A stretch of 64,000 bases of DNA from Umbelopsis ramanniana AG (taxonomy: Eukaryota > Mucoromycota > Umbelopsidomycetes > Umbelopsidales > Umbelopsidaceae), in NCBI RefSeq assembly GCF_025399195.1, contig NW_026252109.1, positions 1-64,000 on the forward strand. The letters are read 5' to 3'. A model generated the notes under the pieces. The model was given only the letters and a program-made list of their open reading frames with translations. It ran no database searches and was not told where the DNA came from. A program made the position numbers and the translations under genes. This document shows, piece by piece, positions 36,201 to 47,662 of the stretch (position 1 is its first letter; every line of letters starts with the position of its first letter).

Positions 36201-36774
36201 GTAGGGACACCCACAGCATCCAATAATGACAGAACCAGACGTCTGTCCCAGAGAAGAATCTGCATTTCCAGAGAATTGATAAGGAAAGGGTTGTGTAGTT
36301 TAGTATAAGCAATGGCCTTTTCCAAAGGAAATCCGTTGGAGAAGAAGGATATGAGAAAGTCGCAGTATGGCCAGTCCTCAACGTCTAACAGTGGAAGAAA
36401 AGAAGTGGGTTAATATTTAATGGCACTTTAGTTTTTGTTCAACCCCCCACCCGATGGTCAGTGCACGGTCATCTGGGCCCACTGCATTTAGCAACCTACC
36501 TTCGTTCAAAATAACATTATCGCCAAATACAACCGTCTCGAAGTCTCCACGATCGAGCAATCGGTTCAAGATATTGCGCATAGGCTTGGATCGCGCTTTG
36601 GTGTCCAAAGCACATACTCCTACCACAACTACGTTGACGTTTAGTGAGCAGGTCATGGTAGGGTCATTGACCGTGAATCGACGTTGGTCACTTACATTTT
36701 GTGTGGATCTTGGGGGCATTAGGAGACTTTTGGGTGTTTATGTTGGGCACTGGAGTAATTTCGTTGGGAGCCAT
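33267..36774 (-). CDS. VIP1: Inositol hexakisphosphate/diphosphoinositol kinase, Vip1/PPIP5K
   Basis: About 1000 residues in roughly nine exons. The N-terminal half is the ATP-grasp kinase: [15 protein letters not shown], then [18 protein letters not shown], then [17 protein letters not shown] and [20 protein letters not shown]. The C-terminal half is histidine-acid-phosphatase-like: [19 protein letters not shown] gives RHxxRxP, and [10 protein letters not shown] lies where the second catalytic His-containing motif sits. Both halves are expected in Vip1 (yeast) and Asp1 (fission yeast), which make and hydrolyse 1-InsP7/1,5-InsP8 for phosphate signalling, microtubule control and hyphal growth. 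Start ATG at 36774 ([11 protein letters not shown]) is close to the family's short N-terminus. It shares a 177-bp divergent promoter with the valyl-tRNA synthetase gene. Confidence 0.94.
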
Positions 36775-36951
36775 ACTAGCATGCCTTTCATCTAGTGTCT
36801 CACAATGACTCAAACTTTTCTTTGGACCTTGTCAATCGAAAGAAACACAGTCCTGCGACAAGCAAAAATGAGTCACAAAAACTCCGTCTGGTAGTTAAAA
36901 ATTGCTGTAACCAAACAACTCGTCAAATATTCATCCTGCTTTGCATCCAAC
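36775..36951. promoter_or_regulatory. Short bidirectional promoter, Vip1 and valyl-tRNA synthetase
   Basis: 177 bp separate the start codons of two divergent essential-type genes. No TATA box stands out. A 19-codon ATG-less in-frame extension for the synthetase lies at 36895-36951 (see findings). Confidence 0.6.
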
Positions 36952-39900
36952 ATGGCCGACAACGCGCAAGAACCACAGGCAGACCAGCCAAAGACCAAAA
37001 ATCAAATTAAGAATGAAGAGAAGAAGAAGGAGAAGTTGGCCAAGCTCGCTGCAAAGCAAGCCAAGGTAAAATAGTCAGCCAGGCACAACACTTGGATCGC
37101 TTCAAACTTGATTCGCTAACACCTTTTCATTCTTAGCTCGCCGCTATAGCCACTGAATCAACCGACAAGAAGAAGGCCAAGAAGCCAAAGGCTGAGAAGG
37201 AAGCTGCTCCTGTTGTTGAAGAATATGTCAATAAGACTCCCAAGGGCGAAAAGAAAGGTGAGTCAAGCATTCGCTTAGCGTGGCATTGATCGGCTATACT
37301 CATGCATATCGTTCTAGACATGTCTGAGGAAATGGCCGCCAACTACAACCCCAAGATCGTCGAGTCAGCTTGGTACGATTGGTGGTTGAAGGAGGAATTC
37401 TTCAAGCCTGAATTGACTGCTGAAGGAAAGCCCAAGCCAGAAGGCCTCTTCGTCATCCCCGCCCCTCCCCCCAATGTGACTGGATCTCTTCACATTGGAC
37501 ACGCCTTGACTGTCGCTATTCAAGATGCTTTGATCCGATGGAACCGTATGTTGGGCAAGACCGTTTTGTTCAACCCAGGTACTGATCACGCTGGTATTTC
37601 ATGCCAGGCTGTTGTTGAAAAGAAGCTGTGGAAGGAAGAGAAGAAGACTCGCCATGATTTTGGACGTGAAGAGTTTGTTCAAAAGGTCTGGGAATGGAAG
37701 GAGAAGTACGGCAACCGCATTTATGAGCAGTTCTACCGTCTTGGTTCTTCCTATGATTGGGACAGAGCCGCCTTCACCATGGATCCTGTAAGCATGGTTT
37801 CGCTGATTTGACTGTTTGTGTGTAGTTTATTAATGCAGGATGATTGTGATTCTAGAAATTATCCAAGGCTGTCATCGAAACATTCGTCCGCCTTCACCGC
37901 GAAGGCACCATTTACCGTGCCAACCGTCTCATCAACTGGTGTGTCAAATTAAACACTGCCTTGTCCAACTTGGAAGTCGACAACAAGGAACTCACTGGCC
38001 GTACTTTGTTGAGCGTCCCAGGATATGACGCGGATGAAAAGTTTGAATTCGGTGTCTTGAACGAGTTTGCTTATGAGGTCGAAGGTACTGGTGAACGCAT
38101 TGTTGTTGCTACCACTCGTATCGAAACCATGCTTGGTGATACTGCTATTGCTGTCCACCCTGAAGATGCCCGCTATAAGGTCAGTCATCCTATAACCAAT
38201 GTAGAGGCTATTGTTATACCACAGTTTGTTTAACCTTCAATGCTTCTCAATCATGACAGGCTCTTCATGGTAAATTTGTTATCCATCCTTTCAACGGACG
38301 ACGTATCCCCATTGTCTTAGATGATATTGCTGTCGATATGTCCTTCGGTACTGGTGCCGTCAAGATGACCCCAGCTCACGATTTCAACGATTATGAAGTT
38401 GGCAAGCGCCATAACCTCGAATTTATCAACATTTTGAACGACGATGGTACCTTCAACGAGAATGCTGGTCCTTTCAAGGGTATGAAGAGATTCCACGTCA
38501 GAGTCGCCATTGTTGAGGAACTCAAGAAGAAGGGTCTTTTCGTTGGCGTCAAGGAAAACCCAATGGTTGTCCCCGTTTGCAACAAGTCTGGTGATATCAT
38601 CGAACCTCTCATGAAGCCCCAATGGTGGGTCGACTGCAAGGATATGGCCAATGAGGCCCTTAATGCTGTCACCGACAATAAGCTCAAGATCTTCCCCAAG
38701 ACTTCTGAAGCTGATTGGTTCCGTTGGCTAGGTAACATTCAGGATTGGTGTATCTCTCGTCAATTATGGTGGGGTCATCGCATCCCTGCCTACTATATCC
38801 GCCTTGAAGATGCCACCGGTATCCAAGAGGGAGATCTTTGGGTTTCTGGACACAACGAAGCTGATGCTAAGGCTCAAGCTGAGGCTAAGTTCCCTGGCAA
38901 GTCATTTACCTTGGAACAAGATCCTGATGTTTTGGATACTTGGTTCTCATCTGGCTTGTGGCCATTCTCTATCTTTGGCTGGCCCGATAACACTGAAGAC
39001 TTGAAGAACTTCTACCCTACCTCCTTGCTTGAAACTGGTTGGGATATTCTCTTCTTCTGGGTCGCTAGAATGGTCATGCTTGGTATCAAGCTGACTGGAG
39101 AGGTTCCCTTTGCTGAGATCTTTTGCCACGCTATGATTCGTGATGCTCACGGTCGCAAGATGTCAAAGTCTCTCGGTAACGTTATCGATCCCGTCGATGT
39201 CATTGAAGGTATCTCCCTTCAGGGACTTCACGATAAGCTTTACGAAGGTAACTTGGATCCTCGTGAGATCAAGACCGCTATGTCTGGTCAAAAGGCAGAT
39301 TATCCTGCCGGTATCCCTGAATGCGGTACTGATGCCCTTCGCTTTGCCCTTTGCGCTTACACCTCGGGTGGTCGTGACATCAATTTGGATATCCTTCGTG
39401 TTGACGGTTACCGCAAGTTCTGTAACAAGCTTTGGAACGCTACTCGCTTTGCTATGATGAAGCTTGGCGACAACTTCACTCCTAGACCAGACACCAAGTT
39501 GACTGGTAACGAGTCCCTCGCTGACAAGTGGATTTTGCATAAACTCAACAAGGCTGCCATTGAAACGAACAAGGCTTTGGAGGATCGCAACTTCATGGCT
39601 GCCACCAACATTGTTTACAACTTTTGGATTTATGAACTTTGCGATGTTTTCATTGTAAGTTCATTGCTGATGACCTGGTTTTAAGTTCATCAGTGGAGCT
39701 GACATTTTTGTTTATTTGCAGGAAATTATCAAGCCCATCTGCGATGCTAACACTGAAGGCGATGAAAAGGCTGCTCTCGCTAAGCGCAGCTCACAAGATA
39801 CTCTTTACACCTGCTTGGACCATGGTTTGAGACTCCTTCATCCTTTCATGCCCTTCGTTACTGAAGAACTTTGGCAACGACTCAACCGACGTCAAGGTGA

Positions 39901-40635
39901 TGCTACTATTTCCATCACCAAGGCTAGATTCCCTGTTGAGGATCCTTCATACAACAATGACGAAGCTGATAAGGAATTCGATTTGGTCTTTTCTATAATT
40001 AAGGCTGCTCGAAGTCTTATGGTTGAATACACCATCACCAAGAACGCCAAGGGTAAGTCGAACTTGGATCACTAACGCCAGGCAGGCCCGGCGTTAGGGT
40101 TGATGCGCGTCAAGACATCACAGCTAACCCCCAACATTGTTTTGTAGTTTATGTCCAAGTCAACAACCCCAACGTTGCTAAGATTTTGAGTTACGAAACC
40201 CAATCCATCACCACTCTTGCCAAGGGTGTCAGTGAGGTTCAGGTCTTGCAAAGTGGCGACGAATTGCCCGTTGGTTGTGCTTTGTACACTATCACCGAAG
40301 AGATCAATGTTCACTTGTTGGTTAAGGGACAAGTTGATATTGAATCCGAAGTTCAAAAGCTTCAAAAGAAGATCGCCAACGTTGACAAATCCAAGCAAGG
40401 TCTCATCAAAAAGATGAACGTTTCCGATTATGAGAACAAAGTTCCAGCTGATGTTCGGGAAGCCAATGATACCAAGGTATGTTGTAGAAACATTTGCATT
40501 TGTCCGGTTCAAACTTGGATATGAGTTATTCATTTTTATTTTATTTTTAATTCCTCAACTTAGGTCAAGGCATTAGAAGCTGAACTAGATGCTTTGAACA
40601 CCAGCATTGCTCACTTTCTTAAATTGAAAGAATAG
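36952..40635 (+). CDS. VAS1: Valyl-tRNA synthetase
   Basis: About 1050 residues in about eight exons. The first two exons encode a Lys-rich extension ([13 protein letters not shown]). The catalytic class I core opens with YPEKK-less [14 protein letters not shown] and has the signature [17 protein letters not shown] (HIGH). The CP1 editing domain includes [25 protein letters not shown]-equivalent [13 protein letters not shown] is KMSKS. The anticodon-binding domain follows ([16 protein letters not shown]), and a coiled-coil tail ([20 protein letters not shown]) binds tRNA at the end, as in all ValRS. Fungi usually make cytosolic and mitochondrial forms from one gene. Only one gene copy is seen here, and the first ATG lacks a mitochondrial leader. 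It ends at 40635. Confidence 0.97.
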
Positions 40636-41117
40636 AAAAATTTCAATCTTTCCTTCCCCCATCCCGCACTATCACCAACCAAAACGCACGCGCGATAAAC
40701 GGCCAAGTACATGGTGTTTTCTATCACGTAAATAGCAGAGCTTTGAGTCTATCAAAATAAAAATCAAAAAGACTAGATATACAGAGGAGAGAGGCATGCT
40801 GGTAGGCAAACATTAGAACAAAGTATGTCCCTCCCATTTTGGGACACGGCATCATTCCTGATCGCGCGCGCCCAAATGTTAAGCGTGGACCGCATACATA
40901 TTTATGGACAGTCAGTCTTGTGAAATGCCAACCAGCCAAGTCAACCATAAAAGATGTGAGTAACTTTCAAACCAGTACTTGATTTTCTTTCAATTGTAAA
41001 CCTCCATTTTGTGCGTACTTCAGCATTCCCGTTGACATCGTGCCTCTCCCGCCCATTCGTATCTGCATAATTTTTTTTCTATATTGCAACGTTTTGTACT
41101 CCACACCCACAGTATAA
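40636..41117. other. Intergenic, with CGCGCG-rich spots
   Basis: 3' flank of the synthetase gene and promoter of the RNA-binding protein gene. Short CG-alternating pieces (ACGCGCGC near 40690 and CGCGCGCGC near 40863) are visible. No ORF supported; the minus-strand frame at 40724-40948 is shadow. Confidence 0.45.
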
Positions 41118-42638
41118 ATGGCTATTGATTTTACTCCTTTCGTTCAAGAAACATCTATCCACCCCCTATCTCCTAGCGCCTATGATACCTCCGCGATAGC
41201 AGGAAGTACAAACGGGACCTCGGAGAATATGTCCAGTAGTTGCCGCTCCAATTCAAGCATTTTGTTCAGTAGCAATAACTCAAGTTCAAGCAATCTACTA
41301 GCCGAAGAAATTTCCACCCTATGCATCCTTGACATTCCAGAGGATATGCGTGAAAGAGAGTTCAAATCCATCTTTTGCTTTTGCCCTGGATATGAAGCTG
41401 CCATGTTGTGGACTCGTTCAGGAAAGGATATGGAAGATGATTCATGGATGACCTTAATCCCTACCCCTAAGCAATCATCCAATACTCAGGTTAGTAACTG
41501 TGAAGAATCTGTGCATGGTAAATACTATAGTCACCATGTCGACTAATGACCCGTTCCACTGTTTTTCAATCGTCTACAGATCGGATTCGTGAAACTTTAC
41601 ACTAGATTGGATGCCTTGGAAGCCAAAGAGGTTCTTTCCGGCAAGCAGTGGGATCACTTGGGTCAAAAGTGTATCCTCAAAGTCGAAATGGCAAAGCGAA
41701 ACTTACAAGTTAAACGCAACTTCAATGGTGAAAGCACCCTTATTTTGACTTCCAACCCACCGCCAGCTATTCCACGCAAATCAAGCTTTCAAGCCGCATT
41801 TGATGCTTTCCATTCCATTTCCCCAAGTATGACCGATGGGATTCATTTCAATGACGCTTCGTATGACCTATTCAGCAGTAGCCCATCAACTCCCACCTTG
41901 GCTACAGTAGAAAACAGCTCCTTCATAGCCAACCGCAGCGGTTCAGTCGATACCAGAAACGATGTAGGTGGACTTGTGTCGAGCCGGCTATCCAAAGGTT
42001 TAAATCTACGACTCTCTCGCAGCATGGCCGACGCCGACGATGAGTTAGCCCGCCAGCTCAGCAACCTCAAAACATCTCTACAGCCTAACAATGAACGAGG
42101 ATTCAATAACGCCTTGTTTGGTTCCGATGATTTGACGCTATCCAGCCGATTTCTTAGCATGAACAACGTCGCATCGCCTCTTCCCTCGCCGGGTTTGGCT
42201 GCGACTTCATATCGCAGTTATAGCAGTGGAAATCTGACCGATCAAAATCCACCTTGTAATACGCTCTATGTTGGTAACTTGCCCCCCAACACCAAAGAGG
42301 ATGAGCTTCGTCAAATCTTTTCTAGATGCATGGGATACAAGCGATTATGCTTTCGAAGCAAGGCCAATGGGCCACTGTGCTTTGTTGAGTTTGACGACGT
42401 TGTCCGAGCAACCCAGGCGATGTCGGAACTTAACGGTTATATACTTAGCAACTCATTGAAAGGAGGCATCCGATTGTCGTTCAGCAAAAACCCACTGTTT
42501 ACCAAGCCTGTCTCCAACAGTCCAACTGCACTGTTGCCAGGCTTTTCGGCCATTGGATGCAATGGCTTGTTTGGAAACTCAATCTTTGGTAGTAGCGACA
42601 AAAGAGACACTTACTTCCTTGACTCTCAACTTTCTTAA
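41118..42638 (+). CDS. Whi3-like RNA-binding protein
   Basis: Two exons (41118-41489 and 41580-42638) give 473 residues. A first RRM-like module carries the motif [19 protein letters not shown], split by the intron just before [19 protein letters not shown]. The middle is Ser/Asn-rich and disordered. The C-terminal RRM has [20 protein letters not shown], then [21 protein letters not shown], then [14 protein letters not shown]. The last signature is typical of the Whi3/Mde7/Csx1-type RRM. In yeast and Ashbya, Whi3 binds cyclin mRNAs and controls cell size, nuclear division and branching through condensates. A disordered middle is in line with that. I infer a similar post-transcriptional role; RNA targets are unknown. 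Confidence 0.85.
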
Positions 42639-43315
42639 ATGGTCCTTCTGGAGACATTCAACTATAAAATGTATTCGAACAAGGTCTTATACTGGGTACA
42701 CGACAACATCATTTTCTCTCACATTTTATATGGCCTGTACTACGGGTATCATTGCTTGTTTTCTCTCCTATCGTAGCCGATGTGCCATACCGAGCTATTT
42801 CAGTCCAAGTTCCTTATTTTCTTCCGTACTTTACATTATGCTTCTTTGTCTCTTTTTTATATATCACATTCAATTCATTCAGCATGGTATTATATGTTCA
42901 TAGATGGTCATTGCAATAATAAAAATTTAATGAAAATACACCGGTATGGCTGGCGCATTATGTTTTGCAACTGTTTATCATGAAATCGCTCGCTCACTCC
43001 CGGTATAGGTAAATGTCGCTCCCCCTTGCCTTTCGTTATTCTCGAGTGGGTTTGAATAATAGGTCTGCACCTACTCACGACATGCTTCAAAATCCAAGCT
43101 TCCTTCCCGTTTCTTTTCCTCGTATGAGATACTCTGGCATAGTTTATTTGATAAAATAACTACCAATATTACATTATGATATTATTAAAAGATCCATCTG
43201 TAGCAGGATTCCTAACTATATACTTCCAATGAAACATCACTTCATTGAGCTACGTCTTGCTTTGATGAGAGGCACCGCCGCGCAAACGGAATTATTTTCG
43301 GGTATGAAGTGGGTT
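42639..43315. other. Convergent intergenic
   Basis: Between the RNA-binding protein stop and the small secreted protein stop. Phe/Leu-rich open frames (42553-42983) are likely 3' UTR noise. No gene supported. Confidence 0.45.
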
Positions 43316-43612
43316 TTATAAGCATCGAACAGACTTCAAGGTGCCAGATCCCACATAGGCGTATCCTTGGCAATCGATTCGATTCCATTGTTCTTCGCAC
43401 CAGACATCGGTGAATCCGTAGCACTGGACGTCACACGTTTCCGCTCTAACAGACGCTATGGGTCCGTTGACTTGATGATCTAATCGTACACATCGATTTT
43501 TTACAGTTGCCACGTTGGTCCTTTGTCCTTGGAAACCATTTTGGTCCCATATATCCAAACCTAGGACAAACGACAAAGAAACGGTAAGGACCAGAGAGAT
43601 AGCAAGCTTCAT
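43316..43612 (-). CDS. Small secreted cysteine-rich protein, beta/gamma-crystallin-like
   Basis: An intronless 98-residue protein. The first 18 residues form a signal peptide (MKLAISLVLTVSLSFVLG). The mature protein starts DIWDQNGFQGQRTNV and carries six Cys (NRC, ETC, QC, WC, DC, RC), enough for three disulfides. The pattern hydrophobic-Trp-(Asp/Asn)-x-x-x-Phe-x-Gly-x-x, then Arg-Cys-x-x-Leu and later SVR resembles beta/gamma-crystallin-type small secreted proteins, which are common in Mucoromycota. Known relatives include calcium-binding spore or cell-wall proteins and antifungal types; no function is demonstrated. The gene stands alone amid gene-poor DNA with a TATA-like element about 90 bp upstream. 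Fold assignment is inference. Confidence 0.75.
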   Translation of the reverse strand: MKLAISLVLTVSLSFVLGLDIWDQNGFQGQRTNVATVKNRCVRLDHQVNGPIASVRAETCDVQCYGFTDVWCEEQWNRIDCQGYAYVGSGTLKSVRCL

Positions 43613-43700
43613 GATGGATGTAATAAAATAGGTTGTTTTTAGAAGAAAAAATAAAATAAAATGCTAGAGCTGATTTCTAGCCGCTCGCTTCTCTGTCATC

Positions 43701-43707
43701 TTAAATA
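43701..43707 (-). promoter_or_regulatory. TATA-like element of small secreted protein gene
   Basis: TATTTAA on the minus strand about 90 bp before ATG 43612. Confidence 0.4.
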
Positions 43708-45350
43708 CCAGAGCCACGAGTTCCCTTAGCCCCTTCAGACAAAGTTGTGTCTGACGACATTTTTTTTTCTTCTCGTTGTACCTAATTGCTTCTAATTGGC
43801 TGACCCTCAAACATGGTGCCGAGAAGCTATGTAGCGGCCAAAAATTGACTTTATGACGAAATAGGAGGATATCTCTCTTCCTATGAAGTCAGAAACCATG
43901 ATACTTGCACTAGTCTATTAAATAGTGCGGATATTGGATGCTATCCAACTTATCAGTGAATGAGCTCCCCTGTTACCTTGCATACGGAGATATCACGCAT
44001 CCCCCGACAGGCATTTGTTATTCCAGTAGGGAGTCAAGAATTTTTCATGCCAATAGAGGTGACAACGCGATTGGGAGGTACGTGATGCAAGCAGTACTGC
44101 CCTTGCATTAAGTAAAGCTTGTTGTCGATAAATTTACCGTAATGTTTGCTTGACTGCATCAGATAGCGTGTATCGTCACCAGCGGATCGGTTTTCGATAC
44201 GATTTGTTGGACTTTTTCAGCCAGCAACGTTTCGTGAATGTGTCAATTTTTTGTAGATCTTTCACTTTTCAGACAGCTTCATAATTTCCCAGGATATGGG
44301 GATGTGATAGGAGAGTCAACGTTTGTGAACACACAACGGTAGGCGGCCTGATACGGCCTTTCAAAATAAAATGTCTGCTGTTCTCTGATGATCGCTATCT
44401 GTAGTTTACGAATAGTACGGACAGTGAATCAGGGCTATCAAATCTCAGCTTAGTTCGGTGGAGATAGCAGCCTGCTTTGCTCCCTGTAAATGGGTCCACT
44501 CCCATGCCATCAATCATGGTCAATACAGTTTTGTTGAAAAAAAAAAAACAAATTAAAGCGTGGAGAGACAACAAAAATGAGAGTTAATGCGATCGAAGCC
44601 TTCAATCATCTATCTACATGCAACCCAACAGTAGAATTGACTGGGATCTATATCTCTGGATTGACTGTTGCTACTTTAATAGTTTTGGTGAGTTTATAGC
44701 TACTTTTCATTATCAGGAACGTATACCAAAGGAGTTGAGAGCATCCACGTTTTGACTTTAGTTTTAATTGAATCAAGAGTAGCACAAAGGAACCATCACT
44801 AGAGGGCTACATTTTTTGGCATCTTCTTTAGGTCCTGTGCGGTATTATAGCACTCTCTCTGCCGGTATCAAATGTTTTTGAAAAGGAAAACGTGATCATG
44901 TTCATATAATGCGTTCAGCAGGTTTTAGCCCGTTAATTGCGCCCAGTTTTTTGAGATTCTCGCAGTATGCGGAAACATAAAAGGTCCACATCGCTTTAAA
45001 TGTTAAACTCTGATATTCACGTAATTAGTTCACTCGTTTAGGATAGAACTAGATCAAATGGTCTATGTAGGCAGTCGATTTTACGCATCGCCATGCGAAG
45101 AATTTGGGCTGTTACTAGTTTGAAACTCTCGATTATTACTTTGATTTATTTTAGGATCGATGGTCGCTGTACTATTGCCTCCATTAACTCTGGTTATTTA
45201 AGTATATAACTGGTAGGACACATTTATAAGAATATTTACATAACTCTTCCTCATCAACAATACGCTGACTCAAAAGAATTCTCAAATCATCCACCCGTAA
45301 ATGGTTGCGGGGTATGATTAGAAGAATAGTTTACAAGTTTAAAGAATCTC
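43708..45350. other. Gene-free stretch of about 1.6 kb
   Basis: No supported ORF, repeat or RNA gene. A/T-rich with a poly-A tract near 44540. The divergent promoters of the small secreted protein and the Con-6-type gene probably occupy the ends. Confidence 0.5.
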
Positions 45351-45356
45351 CACGTG
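45351..45356. promoter_or_regulatory. CACGTG palindrome (E-box) upstream of Con-6-type gene
   Basis: A CACGTG core about 400 bp upstream of ATG 45756. bHLH factors often control developmental or stress genes through such boxes; binding here is inference. Confidence 0.35.
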
Positions 45357-45702
45357 GCAATTGCCGCAGGGAGTTTCGTTCAAGGGCCATTGTCAGATAG
45401 ACAAGGATGAAGAGAACTGCTTTATTTTATTTCGCCTGGGATATAATCTGTGGCGCATTCGATCGAGAATGACTGTGATCTGTCATCACTTTCCCTGAAC
45501 ACATTACGGAACGCATTACGAAAGTATGAAGTGCACGACAAAAGGCAAACCAGTTACGCTTGGAAGCACTCAAAAATGAATGGCATCTCTCATAAATACG
45601 TAATATATGATCAGCAACTACGAAGCATAGTGAAACATGTAGTCATGGCATTGTTACATAACAATTAACCAACAAAATAGTATGGCGCACAGTATCAAGA
45701 AG

Positions 45703-45710
45703 ATATATAA
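45703..45710 (+). promoter_or_regulatory. TATA box of the Con-6-type gene
   Basis: TATATAA-type element about 50 bp before ATG 45756. Confidence 0.5.
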
Positions 45711-45755
45711 GTCTCAGTTATCCAATCTCACCCAACTTCATCTTATTAAGCCACT

Positions 45756-46184
45756 ATGTCACCAGGAGATTCCAACTACGAAAGCAAAGACCCAAGAAAT
45801 GTAGTCCGCGGCTACAAAGTAAGAATAGATATCGTCGTGCCACTCACTTTCATTTTCGACCATGGCATTAACTTGACTTGGAATTAGGCAACACTAAATA
45901 ATCCTAGGGTATCCGACGAAGCCAAACAACATGCTGAGCAACAAATAGATGAAATTGGATCGCAGGGGCAAACGACACTAGGAAAATCGAGCGAGCTACA
46001 GCAAGATGAGGCCAGAACTGCAAGAGAAACAGACGCCAAGAGGCAAATAAATGCCACGCCCGAAGGGATCGACGAAAACTTGGATGAACAGGAGGAGCCG
46101 CTGTTTGTCAAAGGAGAAGAACAAGAAGTTGCCGAAGAAGACGAAGCGGATGAAGCATATGACGAAGATGCGGCCAGAGTATAA
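45756..46184 (+). CDS. Con-6-type conidiation protein
   Basis: Two exons (45756-45818 and 45888-46184; 69-bp intron) give 119 residues. Exon 1 ends and exon 2 begins exactly within the family signature: PRNVVRGYK then ATLNNPRVSDEAKQHAEQ. This is the Con-6 repeat known from conidiation-specific proteins of ascomycetes and from small proteins of other fungi. Only one repeat is present; the tail is Glu/Asp/Gln-rich and ends AARV. The gene is too split to appear as one open frame. Con-6 proteins are abundant in dormant spores and are lost on germination; their biochemical role is unknown. A TATA box and a CACGTG box stand upstream. Sporangiospore expression is inference. Confidence 0.85.
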
Positions 46185-46498
46185 GAATTTTTCTCGGCGA
46201 CTGAATAAAAACGATGCTTGCGTTGTTTTGTCAAAATCTGCCCCCAAATGTGTTTTACCCTTGCCTCAGTACGATGGCATTAAAGACAGCTAATTATCCA
46301 CTACTCCACATGAAAATCTCCACGTCCCTCCCTTACCATGATGTATTATATATTTTATTCTAGACTGTATGCGATATGTAATGATGATACAAGAGAGCAT
46401 TGGTTTGAAAAAAAAGAGGGGATGATAGCACATTGGTGCCTTTTTGCTCTAATGGCCTCATGCCAAATGGTGGAGTGTATATGGATTGATTTGACAAA
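46185..46498. other. Convergent 3' flank
   Basis: Between the Con-6-type stop (plus) and the NUS1 stop (minus). A short run of open frames around 46338-46532 is not supported by any domain. Confidence 0.45.
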
Positions 46499-47662
46499 TC
46501 ATCGTCCAAACCGCTGCTCTACTTTGGAATAATTATACATAGCCCTTATAAACAGTGGATATGATATGGATTTGTGGGATGGTATATTACTGTCATTCAA
46601 AAAGCAACGGCATGTAAGTTTGAATTCCGTATATCTGATCCACAACCCCAGTCTATAACCTACATGAACTCCGTTAGCCGCATGTGCCATGGAAAGAATC
46701 CACTGAGCTCTATGTAGTTGTGTGCAGTGCCATAGCAAATCATGGCGATTTCCGGCTCGGATATCCTCTCTGAAATAACCACATTTGCTCAGTATCGTCA
46801 ATACCTGTGAACATGTTACGCTTGATAAACTCATACCTGACATCCACTTGTCTACTAGTTGGACATTGATGTTGTCGCTGGTAAACCGGTCTTCTTCCGT
46901 TACTGCCACGGCCATTTGCTTAGTGACTTGTGCCACATAGTTTTTTCCATCCTCCAATGCAAAAATTGACAATTTGAAACCTTTTGGGTCGTTCGGTTAA
47001 ACGACATGTGTTGGTGAGGGTCAAGCGTAACAAAATGGAACGTACCTTTTGACGGGGTGGATTGTACACTACTGCCGTTCGATCCAGTGCTGCACATATG
47101 GTACTCTTCAAAAGCTTTTGCACGCTGCTTCTGGATGTGAGACTCTCGTCGCTTAAGGTAACCTAAACGAGAATAGATCAGCTCACTGCTTTGAAATTTA
47201 CATTCTATCAACTCACTATTTCCGTCGGTTCGTACCTGATTGTTCAAATACAGACACTTCTTTTATACCTAGCTCCGAAGACCACACACACGTATTGCAA
47301 ATATCATGGATAATGGCATCCCACTGTGCGGGTGATCGGTTGGTCCAAGCTTGTTCTTGCGACACAATGACAGCAAGGTGATGGGGAATCTTTGTGAGGC
47401 GGGCCCTGTCGGTCTCAATGGCTTTTGGAATGTCACGAGATATAACATGTTGCAAGATGAAGATCCAGCTTCGACTTGACCATGCTTTTATCAGGGTCCA
47501 CAAGGCGAATGCCCAGTGCAAAAGCGTCAAGGCTATACGACCGGCCATCCAATGCTGTGGTTGCCGTTCAAAGCGATGCAGATCAGGGGCTGGACCAGGG
47601 CGAACATGAAACTGTGGTGGATCTAGCACCTGCTTCGATCGCTTGGTGACATGGGTCGACAT
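46499..47662 (-). CDS. NUS1: NUS1, subunit of dehydrodolichyl diphosphate synthase
   Basis: Multi-exon gene. The N-terminus is cytosolic, then a membrane-proximal hydrophobic segment (ALTLLHWAFALWTLIKAW). The prenyltransferase-like domain carries PHHLAVIVSQEQ and WDAIIHDICNTCVWSSELGIKEVSVFEQSG. The correct frame in the last exons is SERISEPEIAMICYG, then ELSGFFPWHMRLTEFM; the in-frame read-through of two introns hides this. After a final intron it ends SISYPLFIRAMYNYSKVEQRFGR, with the RxG motif that contributes to catalysis in the NUS1/NgBR family. With the Rer2-type cis-prenyltransferase it makes dolichol phosphate at the ER for N-glycosylation. ATG 47662 (MSTHVTK) is the first proper start. 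The same-strand muskelin gene lies 382 bp upstream. Confidence 0.9.

Noticed and set aside
36795-37010. 71-codon frame overlapping the valyl-tRNA synthetase start
   Set aside because: It is in a different frame from the synthetase and covers the promoter; no domain.
43613-45755. Search for tRNA or other RNA genes in the long gene-free stretch
   Set aside because: No A-box/B-box pair or cloverleaf-like sequence was recognised by eye; a tRNAscan run would decide.
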